From Haloactinospora alba (GTDB lineage: Bacteria > Actinomycetota > Actinomycetes > Streptosporangiales > Streptosporangiaceae): DNA of 64,000 bases. Position 1 is the stretch's first letter; every line of letters starts with the position of its first letter. Where the stretch lies: positions 310,001 to 374,000 of the forward strand of contig NZ_VFQC01000002.1 of assembly GCF_006717075.1 (NCBI RefSeq). The letters run 5' to 3'. The notes beneath the pieces were generated by a model. It ran no database searches, was not told the DNA's origin, and saw nothing but the letters and a program-made list of their open reading frames with translations. Shown here piece after piece: positions 8,528-18,343 of the stretch. The translations under genes and the position numbers were made by a program.

Positions 8528-8621
8528 CGTGGTGCTCCTTCGCAAGAGCCCCGGTCATCCGGGGATGGTCATTCGGACAGTACTGGTGGCCGAGCGGCGA
8601 CGCCCGGCCCGCCGACGGCGG

Positions 8622-9176
8622 TCAGAACGGGGGCTCGTCGGAGAATCCTCCGCCGAAACCACCGCCGTTGCTCGCCCACGGGTCGTCGGCAGGCGGTCCC
8701 CCGCCCTGCTGCGGGCCGCCGAAGCCGCCGCCCTGGTTGCCGTAACCGCCGCCGCCCTGCTGGCCACCGAAGCCGCCGCCCTGGCCGCCCTGGCCGCCCT
8801 GGCCGCCCTGGCGCTGGGTCTTGGTCACCTTCGCCGTGGCGTAGCGCAGCGCGGGGCCGACCTCGTCAACGGTGACCTCGAAGACGGTCCGCTTCTCGCC
8901 CTCCTTCGTCTCGTAGGACCGCTGCCTGAGCCGGCCCTGGACGATGACGCGGGCGCCGCGCTGCAGACTCTCGGCCACGTTCTCCGCGTACTGCTGCCAT
9001 ACCTTGCACGTGAGGAACATGGCCTCCCCGTCCTTCCACTCGCCGGCTTGGCGGTCGAAGTACCGGGGGGTGGAGGCGACGCGGAAGTTCGCGACGGCGG
9101 CTCCGTTCGGAGTGAATCGCAGCTCAGGGTCGTCGACGAGGTTGCCGACGATCGTGATCTGGGTTTCGCCTGCCAT
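8622..9176 (-). CDS. ssb: Single-stranded DNA-binding protein
   Basis: 184 residues. The OB-fold occupies about residues 1-110 ([21 protein letters not shown], later [20 protein letters not shown]). A glycine/glutamine-rich flexible linker follows (repeats of GGQGG and GGG, about 117-170), and the acidic tip SDEPPF closes the protein. That tip recruits repair and replication partners in other SSBs. The linker is encoded by tandem GGCCGCCCT-type repeats near 8781-8810. It is co-transcribed with rpsF upstream and rpsR downstream. Confidence 0.97.
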   Translation of the reverse strand: MAGETQITIVGNLVDDPELRFTPNGAAVANFRVASTPRYFDRQAGEWKDGEAMFLTCKVWQQYAENVAESLQRGARVIVQGRLRQRSYETKEGEKRTVFEVTVDEVGPALRYATAKVTKTQRQGGQGGQGGQGGGFGGQQGGGGYGNQGGGFGGPQQGGGPPADDPWASNGGGFGGGFSDEPPF

Positions 9177-9236
9177 GGCTTGACTCCGGTAGGTGTAGTC
9201 GGATCAGGCGGACGGGGGCTGCTGACCTGAGCGGGA

Positions 9237-9527
9237 TCAGTGCACCTCGGGGCGGAGCACCTTCGTACGCAGCACGGTCTCGGTGATGTTGAGCTGGCGG
9301 TCCAGCTCCTTGACCGTCGCCGGCTCCGCGGAGAGGTCGACCACCGCGTAGATGCCTTCGCTGTTCTTCGCGATGTCGTAGGAGAGACGACGCTTGCCCC
9401 AGACGTCGATCTTCTCCACCGTGCCGCCGTCGTTGCGCACGACTCCCAGGAACTGCTCCAGCGACGGGGACACCGTGCGCTCGTCGAGGCTGGGGTCGAG
9501 GATGATCATTACTTCGTAGCGACGCAT
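9237..9527 (-). CDS. rpsF: 30S ribosomal protein S6
   Basis: 96 residues, typical for actinobacteria. It begins [19 protein letters not shown] and contains [20 protein letters not shown], the S6 core that contacts S18. First gene of the rpsF-ssb-rpsR-rplI operon. About 60 bases separate it from ssb, and a space of about 75 bases upstream separates it from the glycosyltransferase gene, where its promoter probably lies. Confidence 0.97.
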   Translation of the reverse strand: MRRYEVMIILDPSLDERTVSPSLEQFLGVVRNDGGTVEKIDVWGKRRLSYDIAKNSEGIYAVVDLSAEPATVKELDRQLNITETVLRTKVLRPEVH

Positions 9528-9602
9528 AAGCGTTCTTACCTCCTCTGGACTGTCGCGGCCATGGTCTCTCCATGGCAGGAGGGCACTGAGCCAGACAGCT
9601 AT

Positions 9603-10973
9603 TCAGGATAACAGCCGCCGATCCCTGACGGTTCCGTTCCGTACAACGTCCACGACGACAAGTCCGCACAGCAGGAGGAGTGTGGCCATCCGGGCGAGTG
9701 CCACCACCGCGTATCCGGGGAAGTCCAGCCCGACCGACGCCGCCTCGTTCCACATCAGGTGCTGCCAGATCCCGAAGAAGTACCCGACCTCGGCGAGCTG
9801 CCACAGGCCCACGGCGGCCGCCGCCACCCACGGACGCACCGTGCGCGGCCACGCCAGCGCCGCGAGCGGCAGCAGCCACAGCACGAACTGCGGCGACCAC
9901 ACCTTGCTCGTCAGGACGAACGCCGCCACCACCAGGAAGACCAGCTGCTCCAGCGGCGGTGCGCGCCGGGCGCACACCCCGAGCGCGGCGACACCGGCGC
10001 ACGCGGCCACCATGGCGGCCATGCCCACCGTGTTCACCAGGTTCTGGTCGGACATGGGAAAGATCCCGAATCCGTAGAGCACGTAGTACACCGACCCCCA
10101 GTCGGCACCGCGCTCCTGGCTGAACGTGAAGAACGTCGCCCACCCCCGCGGAGCGGCCAGGTACACCGGGAGGTTCACCGCGGCCCACGCGAGGCCGGCC
10201 CCGCAGAGCGGCCGCAGGAATCCCCCGGGGGTGAGCCCGTCCCCACGCAGGTACCGGCGCGCCAGCAGGACGAACAGCGGACCGAACACCAGCACGGGGT
10301 AGAACTTGGCCGCCACCGCCAGACCGAACAGCACGCCGGCCGACCACTGGCGGCCGCGCGCGTAGGCCACCAGGCCGCCCGTCAGCAACGCGACCGCCAG
10401 CAGGTCCCAGTTGATGTAGGCGGCGAGGAACGCCGGCGGGGTCAACGCGACGAAACCGCCGGCCCACAGCGCCCGCCGCCGGTCCACCGCCCCCGCCGGG
10501 GCGAGGACCCCGCCCCGCCCGGCGAGCCAGCCGGTGCCGAGCACGGCGGCGAGCAGGCACAGCGCCAGCACCGCCGCGGTCGCGTCGAAGTAGCCCAGCC
10601 CGCGGGCGGTGGGGTCGGGAAGCCATTCCACCGCCCAGGCCAGCACCCGCATCAGTCCCCCGATGAGGACGGGGTACTCCAGGTCCACATCCACATAGGG
10701 GATGGCGCCCTCGCCCAGCCCGTCCCGGAAGTACAGCGGGAAGATGTCGGTGTAGCAGCCGTAGGCGTACTGCCCCCCGTACATCCATCCGCCGCCGAAG
10801 CGGCAGGGGATCTTCACCAGGTAGGCGAGCAGGGCGCCGGTGAGCGCCAGACCGGTGAGCGCCAGCCACGGCGTCCCCGCGCGCCGGGGCGCGGACGGCC
10901 CGTCGGGGGAAGTGACGCTGCCCGCACCCCGAGCGGGGTGCGGGCAGCCGGAATCGTCAGCGTGGGAGGTCAC
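9603..10973 (-). CDS. Polytopic glycosyltransferase (GT87/DUF2029-like)
   Basis: 456 residues with about ten membrane helices after a polar N-terminus of roughly 35 residues. The first external loop reads CRFGGGWMYGGQYAYGCYTD, then YVDVDLEYPVLIGGLMR, the acidic stretch typical of GT-C polyprenyl-phosphate-sugar-dependent transferases of the DUF2029/GT87 group. In mycobacteria such enzymes add mannose to envelope glycolipids (family knowledge); the acceptor here is unknown. It begins 9 bases after the penicillin-binding protein stop codon, so the two are probably one transcription unit for envelope synthesis. An internal GTG near residue 19 is an alternative start. Confidence 0.82.
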   Translation of the reverse strand: MTSHADDSGCPHPARGAGSVTSPDGPSAPRRAGTPWLALTGLALTGALLAYLVKIPCRFGGGWMYGGQYAYGCYTDIFPLYFRDGLGEGAIPYVDVDLEYPVLIGGLMRVLAWAVEWLPDPTARGLGYFDATAAVLALCLLAAVLGTGWLAGRGGVLAPAGAVDRRRALWAGGFVALTPPAFLAAYINWDLLAVALLTGGLVAYARGRQWSAGVLFGLAVAAKFYPVLVFGPLFVLLARRYLRGDGLTPGGFLRPLCGAGLAWAAVNLPVYLAAPRGWATFFTFSQERGADWGSVYYVLYGFGIFPMSDQNLVNTVGMAAMVAACAGVAALGVCARRAPPLEQLVFLVVAAFVLTSKVWSPQFVLWLLPLAALAWPRTVRPWVAAAAVGLWQLAEVGYFFGIWQHLMWNEAASVGLDFPGYAVVALARMATLLLLCGLVVVDVVRNGTVRDRRLLS

Positions 10974-10982
10974 GCGGTCACC

Positions 10983-13526
10983 CTAGTGGAAGAAGGCGTT
11001 GTTCTCCTCTCCTCCCTGGGGACAAACGTCTCCCTCCTCCGGACGGCACTCGTCGGAGGGCGACTCATCGCCGCCGCCACCGCCGCCGGGGCCGCCGCCG
11101 TTCCCGTCGTCCTCGCAGTCGTTCCAGAAGTCCGGTGTGCACTCGTCCCCCGGCGAGGTGGTGTCGGTCGGACTCTGCGGGGGCGTGGTCTGGGTGGGTT
11201 CCTGGGTCTCGTCGGGTTCCTGGGTCTCGTCGGGTTCCTGGGTCTCGTCGGGCTGGTCCGTGGGCGACTCGCCACTGGGCTCGGGAGTGGGACCGAAGTT
11301 CTGCTCCTCCCCGACCCAGGCGGGCTCCGGGAACTGCTTCTGCGGTTCGCCCTCCATGGCGATGGTCATGAACTCCCGCCACACCTTGGCGGAGGTGGTA
11401 CCGCCGTAGATGTTCCGGACGCCGGGGATCTCCAGCTTCTTGCCGTCCCCGCGGCTCAGCCCGACGGCGGTGGAGAGCTGGGGGGTGTAGCCGACGAACC
11501 AGGCCGACTTGGCGCTGTTGGAGGTACCGGTCTTGCCGGCCGCGGGGCGGCCGTCCGGCAGGGCGGCCTCCTCACCACCGCCGCCGTCCACCACCTTGCT
11601 CATGGCGTGCGTGGCGTCGGCGGCCACGTCGGCGCTGAACGCGCGTTTGCCCGTCTCCAGGCGGTCGGCGTCGTTGGGCTCCATCTCCTGGCCGTCGCCC
11701 TGCTTCACGCTGGTGACCATGTGGCGGGGCATGTGCACGCCCTCGTTGGCGAACGTGCTGAACCCGGAGGCCTGGTCGAGCGCCGTCAGCTGGTAGGTGC
11801 CCAGCGCGATGTTCGGTCCCAGCTGCGCGGTCTCGAACTGCTCCTCCGGAATCCCGGCGTCGCCCGCGGTCCGGTTCACCTTCTCCGGCCCGGTCTCGAT
11901 GGCGAGCTGCACGTAGGCGGTGTTGATCGATTTCTCGGTGGACTCGATCAGGTTGACCGGACCGTAGGAACGGTCGCTGTCGTTCTGGATCGGCTCGCCG
12001 ACCCCGGGGAAATCCTGCGGCGAGTCGCCGTCGAACTGACTGCGCAGCCCGATGTCCTGCTTCAGGCCGGTCGCCAGCACGTAGGGCTTGAACGCCGACC
12101 CGGCCTGGGTGCGGTGGGTGAGCGAGTCGTTGTTGTCCGCGGTCCAGTCGCCGCCGCCGTGGAAGGCCCTGACCTCGCCGGTGGCGGGATCGACCGAGGC
12201 CAGCCCCTCCTTCGTCTCCTCGGGCATGCCCTCGGGCAGCGCCTTGTCGAACGCCTCGCCGGCCGCCTGCATCAGGTCCTCGTCCAGGGAGGTCTGCACC
12301 GTGTAGCCACCGGTCGCGATCTCCTGGGCAGTGAAGTCGTAGCGGTCCTTGAGCTCCTGTTCCACCGCCTTCTTGATGAAACCGGTGTACTCCTTATCGA
12401 ACTGCTCGTCCGGATTGTACTCGGCCCTCTCGGGGAACTCGAGCTTCTCGGCCTCCTCCTCGCGCATGCCGTGCTCGGGGTTCTCGTTGTACATCTCGAT
12501 CATGCCGTTGACGGCGTACTCCCAGCGGTCGCGCAGGACCTTCTCCATGTCCGAGCCCTCCTCGACGTGCTCGAAGTTGCCCGGCTGCTGGATGATCGCC
12601 CCGAGGAACGCGCCCTCGGCCGCGGTGATGTCCTCGACGTCCTTCTCGAAGTAGGCCTGGGAGGCCGCCTGGATGCCGTAGGCGCCGCGGCCGAAGTAGA
12701 TGGTGTTGAGGTACTGCTCTAGGATCTGCTCCTTGCTCAACTGGTTGCCCAGTTTGAGCGCGATCACGATCTCCTTGGCCTTACGGGTGACGCTGCGGTC
12801 CTTGGACAGCCCGCTGTAGTAGTTGCGCGCCATCTGCTGGGTGATCGTGGAGCCGCCGCCCTTCTCACCGCCGGAGAGGAGGGCCCGCATGGTTCCGCTG
12901 ACCGAGACGCCGGCCTCTTCGTAGAACCTCTGCTGCTCCGAGCCGAGCACACCGTTGATCACCTCGGGCGGGATCTGATCGGAGTCCACCTCGGTGCGCT
13001 TGGTGGCGCCGAGTGTGACGGCCTCGTCCCCGTTCTCGAACTCGACCGTGGTCGCGAAGTCGTCCACGCCCTCCTTGGCGCCCATCTCGTTCGCGCCCGG
13101 AAGCATCGCGTAGGCGACACCGAACCCGGCGACGCTCAGGACGAATCCCACACCGCAGACGATCAGGGCCGGTTTCCAGGCCCGGGAGAGGAACCGGCGC
13201 ACCGGACCGCGGCCGTCGCCGCCGCCGGAGCGCCCGCGCTGCGGCGGGCGGCGGCCTCCACCGCCCGAACCGCCCGCGGCGCGTCGCCCGCCGGACCGGG
13301 CACCGTGCTCGGTGGAGCGGCGTTCGCCCTCGTCCCCGGAGGAACGTCGTCCCCCCTCCGAGCGCGCACCTTCCGAACGGCGACGGGAAGGGCGTTCGTC
13401 TTCCCAGAAACCACCATCACCAGCTGCTGGGCCGGGAGTCCGGGGGCGGGCGCTCTCGCGCTCCGCACCGCCCGAGCCACTGGCCCGGCGGCGGCCACCG
13501 GAACTCCGTCGTCTTTCGGTACTCAC
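10983..13526 (-). CDS. Bifunctional penicillin-binding protein (transglycosylase/transpeptidase)
   Basis: 847 residues from GTG 13526, which follows GAGGA; the frame stays open upstream to 13853 but looks non-coding there. An Arg/Gly/Ser-rich cytoplasmic tail (about 1-115) precedes one membrane helix (about 120-142). In the transglycosylase domain the usual EDxxFxxHxG motif reads SEQQRFYEEAG, with the Glu kept and the His lost, followed by GGGSTITQQMARN. Transpeptidase motifs are GSAFK (Ser about 477), SIN (about 533) and GKTGTSN (about 665). The C-terminus holds three repeats of PDETQE and a Gly/Asp-rich tail. It builds peptidoglycan glycan strands and cross-links. Confidence 0.94.
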   Translation of the reverse strand: MSTERRRSSGGRRRASGSGGAERESARPRTPGPAAGDGGFWEDERPSRRRSEGARSEGGRRSSGDEGERRSTEHGARSGGRRAAGGSGGGGRRPPQRGRSGGGDGRGPVRRFLSRAWKPALIVCGVGFVLSVAGFGVAYAMLPGANEMGAKEGVDDFATTVEFENGDEAVTLGATKRTEVDSDQIPPEVINGVLGSEQQRFYEEAGVSVSGTMRALLSGGEKGGGSTITQQMARNYYSGLSKDRSVTRKAKEIVIALKLGNQLSKEQILEQYLNTIYFGRGAYGIQAASQAYFEKDVEDITAAEGAFLGAIIQQPGNFEHVEEGSDMEKVLRDRWEYAVNGMIEMYNENPEHGMREEEAEKLEFPERAEYNPDEQFDKEYTGFIKKAVEQELKDRYDFTAQEIATGGYTVQTSLDEDLMQAAGEAFDKALPEGMPEETKEGLASVDPATGEVRAFHGGGDWTADNNDSLTHRTQAGSAFKPYVLATGLKQDIGLRSQFDGDSPQDFPGVGEPIQNDSDRSYGPVNLIESTEKSINTAYVQLAIETGPEKVNRTAGDAGIPEEQFETAQLGPNIALGTYQLTALDQASGFSTFANEGVHMPRHMVTSVKQGDGQEMEPNDADRLETGKRAFSADVAADATHAMSKVVDGGGGEEAALPDGRPAAGKTGTSNSAKSAWFVGYTPQLSTAVGLSRGDGKKLEIPGVRNIYGGTTSAKVWREFMTIAMEGEPQKQFPEPAWVGEEQNFGPTPEPSGESPTDQPDETQEPDETQEPDETQEPTQTTPPQSPTDTTSPGDECTPDFWNDCEDDGNGGGPGGGGGGDESPSDECRPEEGDVCPQGGEENNAFFH

Positions 13527-14257
13527 GCGTCCTCGATTGCTCCTCGACGGCCGATCGGCCTTGCGACTCGGTGGGAGGGGACCGTTCTCCCTGCGGGAAA
13601 CGGGACCGGGAGTCCGGTTTACGAAAACGGGAGGGGAATCCAGACCGGATGCGGTCACCCCGTCCTTAGGATGGACGCCGAACCCGTGCCTGTGGTTTTC
13701 GACCGGACAACGGAAACGTGACCCGCGGTTTCCTCCTGCTCGATGACCTACGACTTCCGGTGCCTGGGACTGGGGCCAGTCAGCCCTGTGCCCTGTGCCG
13801 TACACCGGCACCCTCGCGGGGGTCGGCCCCTGGGGGATTCGAAAGTAAAGCAATGGTCACGGTAGAGCCATGACATCACATAGCACAACCCCGAGGGAGA
13901 CTACCCCTCGGAGGCGCGACGCCGTCGGGACACCCCCCCGCTCCGGCGCACTCTCCGATGTTAGAAAAACAACAGCGGTGACTATATATCACAGCGATAT
14001 ACTCATATCGGATAAAGCACGTGCACATCCCGTTCCTTTCCCCGGTCCGGAACCGGGCCCTGCCTGGTGGAGGCTGTCCGTGACGAGCGACACGTCCCGT
14101 GCCGCGCTGGCGGGCCCGGAGCCGCGGCGGAGCGGATCCTCCGCCGAGTGACGAGAACGCGGCCGGTCGGGAGCGGCCAGCTGGGAACAGAACCGCCGCG
14201 CGCGGAGCTGACACGTGTGGAAGCGGCGAACGGACAACCGGACAAGGGGGTGGCGGG
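13527..14257. other. Intergenic region between the penicillin-binding protein gene and padR
   Basis: 731 bases between divergent genes. Several open frames cross it but none has convincing codon use or a ribosome-binding site. The notable element is the AT-rich inverted-repeat patch at 13976-14012, annotated separately. The remainder is GC-rich and could hold the promoter of the penicillin-binding protein gene. Confidence 0.5.
13978..14010. promoter_or_regulatory. AT-rich inverted repeats, candidate operator
   Basis: GTGA...TCAC arms around CTATATA (13978-13992), followed by CGATAT and ATATCG separated by ACTC (13995-14010). This is strikingly AT-rich for the genome and lies about 250 bases upstream of padR. 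It could be a PadR operator or a promoter. No experimental basis. Confidence 0.4.
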
Positions 14258-14890
14258 ATGAGCCCGCGCAGGACCAGGGTCCTCGAGCTTGCCGTCCTCG
14301 GCCACCTGGCCGAGGCACCGATGCACGGCTACGAACTGCGCAAACGCCTCAACCGCGAACTGGGAGCGTTCCGCGCGTTCTCCTACGGCTCCCTCTACCC
14401 CTGCCTGAAGGAGATGCTGCGCACGGGTCTGGTCCGCCAACAGCACCCCGACAGCGCACGCTCCGCGGGCCGACGGTCCCGTGTCGTCTACCAGCTGACC
14501 CACCAGGGCACCGAACGGCTCAACCGGCTACTCGCCGACAGCGCACCAGCAGCCGATGACGACGAGTGCTTCGGAGTGCACTTCACCATGTTCGCACGTA
14601 CCCGCTCCGAGGTGCGGCTGCGCATCCTCAGCGGACGGCGCGACCGGATGTCGGAACGACTGCGCCACCTGCACGAGCGTGTGGAACACGTCGTGAACCA
14701 GCGCGGGGACCCGTACACCATCGAACTGAACCGACACCACGCCGAATCCGTCGAGCGCGAGGTCGCGTGGCTTGACGAGCTAATCCAGCGCGAGCGGCGC
14801 TGCGCCGGGCAGGAACACCCCGCTGATGGGAGCATCGGCACCACCGTCCCGCCGCGGCAGGGTGCGCCTCCGGCCGACCGACAGCCATGA
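14258..14890 (+). CDS. PadR family transcriptional regulator
   Basis: 210 residues from ATG 14258, preceded by AAGGGGG. The N-terminal winged helix is clear: LELAVLGHLAEAPMHGYELRKRL, then FSYGSLYPCLKEMLRTGLV, then SRVVYQLTHQG. The C-terminal half is helical and charged, typical of PadR dimerization arms. It lies 90 bases upstream of ino1 in the same direction. The padR-ino1 pair is also found in Streptomyces, as I recall, so it may control inositol synthesis. The ligand is unknown. Confidence 0.93.
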   Translation: MSPRRTRVLELAVLGHLAEAPMHGYELRKRLNRELGAFRAFSYGSLYPCLKEMLRTGLVRQQHPDSARSAGRRSRVVYQLTHQGTERLNRLLADSAPAADDDECFGVHFTMFARTRSEVRLRILSGRRDRMSERLRHLHERVEHVVNQRGDPYTIELNRHHAESVEREVAWLDELIQRERRCAGQEHPADGSIGTTVPPRQGAPPADRQP

Positions 14891-14980
14891 CCGGCGGCAG
14901 TCCCCGCCACCGCACGGCGCCGCGTCAGTACCGCGCCGTGCGAACCAAGTCAACGGACAAGTGAGAAGGAGCAAGGACCA

Positions 14981-16060
14981 ATGGGATCGGTACGCGTAGC
15001 CGTCGTGGGGGTGGGCAACTGTGCCGCATCGCTCGTACAGGGGGTCCAGTACTATTCGGACGCCGAGGCCGAGACCCGGGTTCCCGGCCTCATGCACGTC
15101 CAGTTCGGTCCCTACCACGTGCGGGACGTGGAGTTCTGCGCGGCGTTCGACGTCGACGCGAAGAAGGTCGGACAGGACCTCGCCGACGCGATCGGGGCGA
15201 GCGAGAACAACACCATCAAGATCTGCGACGTCCCGCCGACCAACGTCGTCGTACAACGCGGCCCGACCTACGACGGCCTCGGCACCTACTACCAGGAGGT
15301 GATCGAGGAGTCGGCCGAGGACGCCGTGGACGTCGTGGCGGCGCTGAAGGCCGCGAAGGCCGACGTCCTCGTCTCCTACCTGCCCGTGGGCTCCGAGGAA
15401 GCCGACCGCTTCTACGCGCAGTGCGCCATCGACGCCGGGGTCGCTTTCGTCAACGCGCTCCCCGTCTTCATCGCCTCCGACCCGGAGTGGGCCGCCAGGT
15501 TCACCGACGCCGGGGTCCCGATCGTGGGCGACGACATCAAGTCGCAGCTGGGCGCGACCATCACCCACCGGGTGCTGTCCAAGCTCTTCGAGGACCGCGG
15601 CGTCGTGGTGGACCGCACGTACCAGCTCAACTTCGGCGGGAACATGGACTTCATGAACATGCTGGAACGCCAGCGGCTGGAGTCCAAGAAGGTGTCCAAG
15701 ACGCGCTCGGTCACCTCCCAGATCCCGCACGACGTCCAGGACGACTCGGTGCACATCGGCCCCTCGGACCACGTCCCGTGGTTGGACGACCGCAAGTGGG
15801 CCTACATCAGGCTGGAGGGCCGGGCGTTCGGCGACGCCCCCGTCAACCTGGAGTACAAGCTGGAGGTGTGGGACTCGCCCAACTCCGCCGGCATCATCAT
15901 CGACGCGATCCGCGCCGCCAAGATCGCCAAGGACCGCGGCATCGGCGGACCCGTCCTCTCGGCCTCCTCCTACTTCATGAAGTCGCCGCCCGAGCAGTAC
16001 AGCGACAGCGACGCCCACACCATGGTGGGGCAGTTCATCGCCGGAGAGATCGAGCGCTGA
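14981..16060 (+). CDS. ino1: Inositol-3-phosphate synthase
   Basis: 359 residues, the short actinobacterial form. It converts glucose 6-phosphate to 1D-myo-inositol 3-phosphate with NAD, feeding mycothiol and phosphatidylinositol. The N-terminus [20 protein letters not shown] is the NAD-binding loop. Further conserved segments are [24 protein letters not shown] and [12 protein letters not shown]. It starts after GAAGGAG. The gene follows padR and ends in a strong hairpin. Mycothiol use would agree with the thioredoxin/SigR-type regulation seen at 28 kb. Confidence 0.96.
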   Translation: MGSVRVAVVGVGNCAASLVQGVQYYSDAEAETRVPGLMHVQFGPYHVRDVEFCAAFDVDAKKVGQDLADAIGASENNTIKICDVPPTNVVVQRGPTYDGLGTYYQEVIEESAEDAVDVVAALKAAKADVLVSYLPVGSEEADRFYAQCAIDAGVAFVNALPVFIASDPEWAARFTDAGVPIVGDDIKSQLGATITHRVLSKLFEDRGVVVDRTYQLNFGGNMDFMNMLERQRLESKKVSKTRSVTSQIPHDVQDDSVHIGPSDHVPWLDDRKWAYIRLEGRAFGDAPVNLEYKLEVWDSPNSAGIIIDAIRAAKIAKDRGIGGPVLSASSYFMKSPPEQYSDSDAHTMVGQFIAGEIER

Positions 16061-16083
16061 CCCTCGCCCGGCGACACAGCGCG

Positions 16084-16126
16084 CCCTTCCGGGCGGGGCC
16101 GCCGCGCCCGGCCCCGCCCGGAAGGG
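16084..16126 (+). terminator. Strong hairpin after ino1
   Basis: A perfect 17-base stem (16084-16100 with 16110-16126) and a 9-base loop. There is no T tract, as is common in high-GC actinobacteria. It lies 23 bases after the ino1 stop. Confidence 0.75.
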
Positions 16127-16226
16127 AAGCGCACCCGGACACACCCGGCGGACACGGCCGCCGTTCCTGCGGCGGAGACACGCGCCGCGCCGTTAGGCTG
16201 ACCGGTGAGCGTACGAGGAGCCCCAG

Positions 16227-16796
16227 ATGAGCTCTCCCAACGAGCCGCAGCACCAGCCGCCGGGAGCGCCGGGCGGCTACGAACCACCCCACGGGGTCGC
16301 ACCGCCCAACCCCGCCGACAGCCCCAACTACGGCATCATCATGCTGGTCTGCACGGTCTCGCTCGCTTTCCTGGTCGTCGTCGCCACCCTCGGTGGGATG
16401 TGGTACTGGGACTCCGTGCCGGGCAGCGCGGAGAAGTACGACATTCCCCCCAGGTTCCAGGGAAGCTGGTCCGGAAAGCTCACCCAGTACGCCCCCGACC
16501 GGACAGCGGTGGGGACGTGGGAGCTCACCATCACCCTGCGCGACGACAGTGTCACGGCAAAGGAGTCCAGTAGCGCCTTCGGCTACGACAACTGCGTGTG
16601 GGAGGTGCACCGGCCCGAACCGGTCGACGACGGGAGTCTCGCGTTCTCCTACACCGTCACCAAGGACCCCGACGACAAGTGCGCCCCCACCGGCGACGTG
16701 CTGCTGGAGCGCTCCTCCGACGCCCTCGCGATCCGCGTCACCAGCGCTGTGGAGGGCGAGGAGACCGTGTCCCGAGGGGTGCTGGACCCCGTGTGA
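16227..16796 (+). CDS. Single-pass membrane protein with an extracytoplasmic domain
   Basis: 189 residues. The Pro-rich N-terminus (about 1-35) is followed by one membrane helix (about 36-60). The external domain of about 125 residues includes PRFQGSWSGKLTQYAPDRT, a repeated beta-strand pattern and two cysteines (DNCVWEV and DDKCAPT) that could form a disulfide. The order of a disordered Pro-rich tail, a helix and a small beta-rich domain resembles sensor halves of actinobacterial Ser/Thr kinases, but there is no kinase domain. I do not recognise a named family. It is convergent with cca. Confidence 0.7.
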   Translation: MSSPNEPQHQPPGAPGGYEPPHGVAPPNPADSPNYGIIMLVCTVSLAFLVVVATLGGMWYWDSVPGSAEKYDIPPRFQGSWSGKLTQYAPDRTAVGTWELTITLRDDSVTAKESSSAFGYDNCVWEVHRPEPVDDGSLAFSYTVTKDPDDKCAPTGDVLLERSSDALAIRVTSAVEGEETVSRGVLDPV

Positions 16797-16819
16797 CGGA
16801 CACCGGGGGCTGAGTACGC

Positions 16820-18343
16820 CTAACCGCCGTGCTCCTCGGCCCACTTCCGCAGCTCGGCGGCGGCGTCCTCCTTGCTCATCGGGCCGTGCTCCAACCGGAG
16901 TTCGAGCAGGTACCGCCAGGCCTTGCCGACCATCGGTCCCGGACTGATCCCCAGCACCTCCTGGATCTCGTTCCCGTCCAGGTCGGGGCGTACCTTGTTG
17001 AGTTCCTCCTCGCGGGCGAGCCGCTCGATCCGGTCCTCGATGTCGTCGTAGGCCCGGGCCAGTGCCGCCGCCTTGCGCCGGTTGCGGGTCGTGCAGTCCG
17101 CCCTGGTAAGCACGTGCAACCGCTGCAGCAGGTGACCGGCGTCGCGCGCGTAGCGGCGCACGGCGGAGTCGGTCCACTCCCCCTTGCCGTAGCCGTGGAA
17201 CCGCAGGTGCAGGGACACGAGCTTGCTCACGTCGGCGACGGTGTCCTTCGAGAACCGCAACGCGGAGAGCCGTTTCTTCGTCATGGAGGCACCCACCACC
17301 TCGTGGTGGTGGAACGTGACCCGGCCTCCCGGCTCGTAGGAGCGCGTCTTGGGTTTGCCGACGTCGTGCAGCAGCGCCGCCAGCCGCAGCACCAGATCCG
17401 GGGCGAACCCCCGCTCGCGCTCCAGCTCGATCGCCTGGTCCAGCACGGTCAGCGAATGCTCGTAGACGTCCTTGTGCCGGTGGTGCTCGTCGATCTCCAA
17501 CCGCAGTTTGGGAATCTCCGGCAGGGCGTACCAGGCGGCGCCGATCTCCACCATCAGCTCCACCCCCCGCCGGGGGTCCGGGCTGAGCAGGAGCTTGCTC
17601 AGCCCGTCCCGGACACGTTCCGCGGACACGATCGACAACCGCTCGGCCATGTCCGAGGCCGCCTCGGTGAGCTCCGGCGCCAGGTCGAAACCGAGCTGGG
17701 CGGCGAACCGTACCGCCCGCAGGATGCGCAGCGGGTCGTCGCCGAACGAGTCCCGCGGCGCTCCCGGCGTGCGCAACCGCCCGGCACGCATGTCGGCGAG
17801 CCCCGAGAACGGGTCGACGAACTCGCCCTCCGGCAGACGCACCGCCATGGCGTTCACGGAGAAGTCCCGCCGGACCAGGTCCTGCCGAAGGGATGTGCCG
17901 TAACTCACCTCGGGTTTGCGGGACTCGGGATCGTAGGACTCGCTGCGGTAGGTGGTGATCTCCAGCTGCTGGCCGTCCTTGCGCAGGCCCACCGTCCCGA
18001 AGTCGATCCCGATGGTCCACACGGCGTCGGCCCAGTCCTCCACCAGCTCCAGGATGCGCTGGGGGACCGCGTCCGTGGTCAGGTCCAGGTCGTGCACCTC
18101 ACGACCCAGCAGAGCGTCCCGGACCGGACCACCGACGAGCGCCAGCTCGTGGCCGCCCGCCCTGAACCGCGCACCGAGCTCCTCGGCTATCGGGCCCATC
18201 TCGTCGAGCAGTCCGACGAGCGCGGCATGTTGTTCGTCAGTCAAACCGGCCTCCCCCTCCTCGCGGGGCACGCGGGCGGCAGCGTTCGCCGCACCGGCAC
18301 TCTCGGGACGCGGGGACTCACCTGAAAACGCAGTGTTCGGCAC
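16820..18343 (-). CDS. cca: CCA-adding tRNA nucleotidyltransferase
   Basis: 507 residues. The class II nucleotidyltransferase head shows LVGGPVRDALLGREVHDLDLTT, with the catalytic Asp pair. The RNA-binding segment DPLRILRAVRFAAQLGF and a C-terminal HD domain (LAALLHDVGKPKTR) follow; the HD domain is found in the actinobacterial branch. It adds or repairs the 3' CCA of tRNAs; the tRNA-Ile gene in this window encodes its CCA. It is divergent from the DUF6049 gene with about 354 bases between them. The first 35 residues look variable and the true start may be internal. Confidence 0.94.
   Translation of the reverse strand: MPNTAFSGESPRPESAGAANAAARVPREEGEAGLTDEQHAALVGLLDEMGPIAEELGARFRAGGHELALVGGPVRDALLGREVHDLDLTTDAVPQRILELVEDWADAVWTIGIDFGTVGLRKDGQQLEITTYRSESYDPESRKPEVSYGTSLRQDLVRRDFSVNAMAVRLPEGEFVDPFSGLADMRAGRLRTPGAPRDSFGDDPLRILRAVRFAAQLGFDLAPELTEAASDMAERLSIVSAERVRDGLSKLLLSPDPRRGVELMVEIGAAWYALPEIPKLRLEIDEHHRHKDVYEHSLTVLDQAIELERERGFAPDLVLRLAALLHDVGKPKTRSYEPGGRVTFHHHEVVGASMTKKRLSALRFSKDTVADVSKLVSLHLRFHGYGKGEWTDSAVRRYARDAGHLLQRLHVLTRADCTTRNRRKAAALARAYDDIEDRIERLAREEELNKVRPDLDGNEIQEVLGISPGPMVGKAWRYLLELRLEHGPMSKEDAAAELRKWAEEHGG

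Noticed and set aside
11180-11260. Short tandem repeats that could suggest a CRISPR array
   Set aside because: They have no spacers and lie in frame inside the penicillin-binding protein tail.
9759-12722. 987-residue plus-strand open frame
   Set aside because: Antisense shadow of the glycosyltransferase and penicillin-binding protein genes; its translation has no recognisable domain and the minus-strand products are clear.
13527-13853. N-terminal extension of the penicillin-binding protein
   Set aside because: Open frame only; the GTG at 13526 with GAGGA is a better start and the upstream translation looks non-coding.
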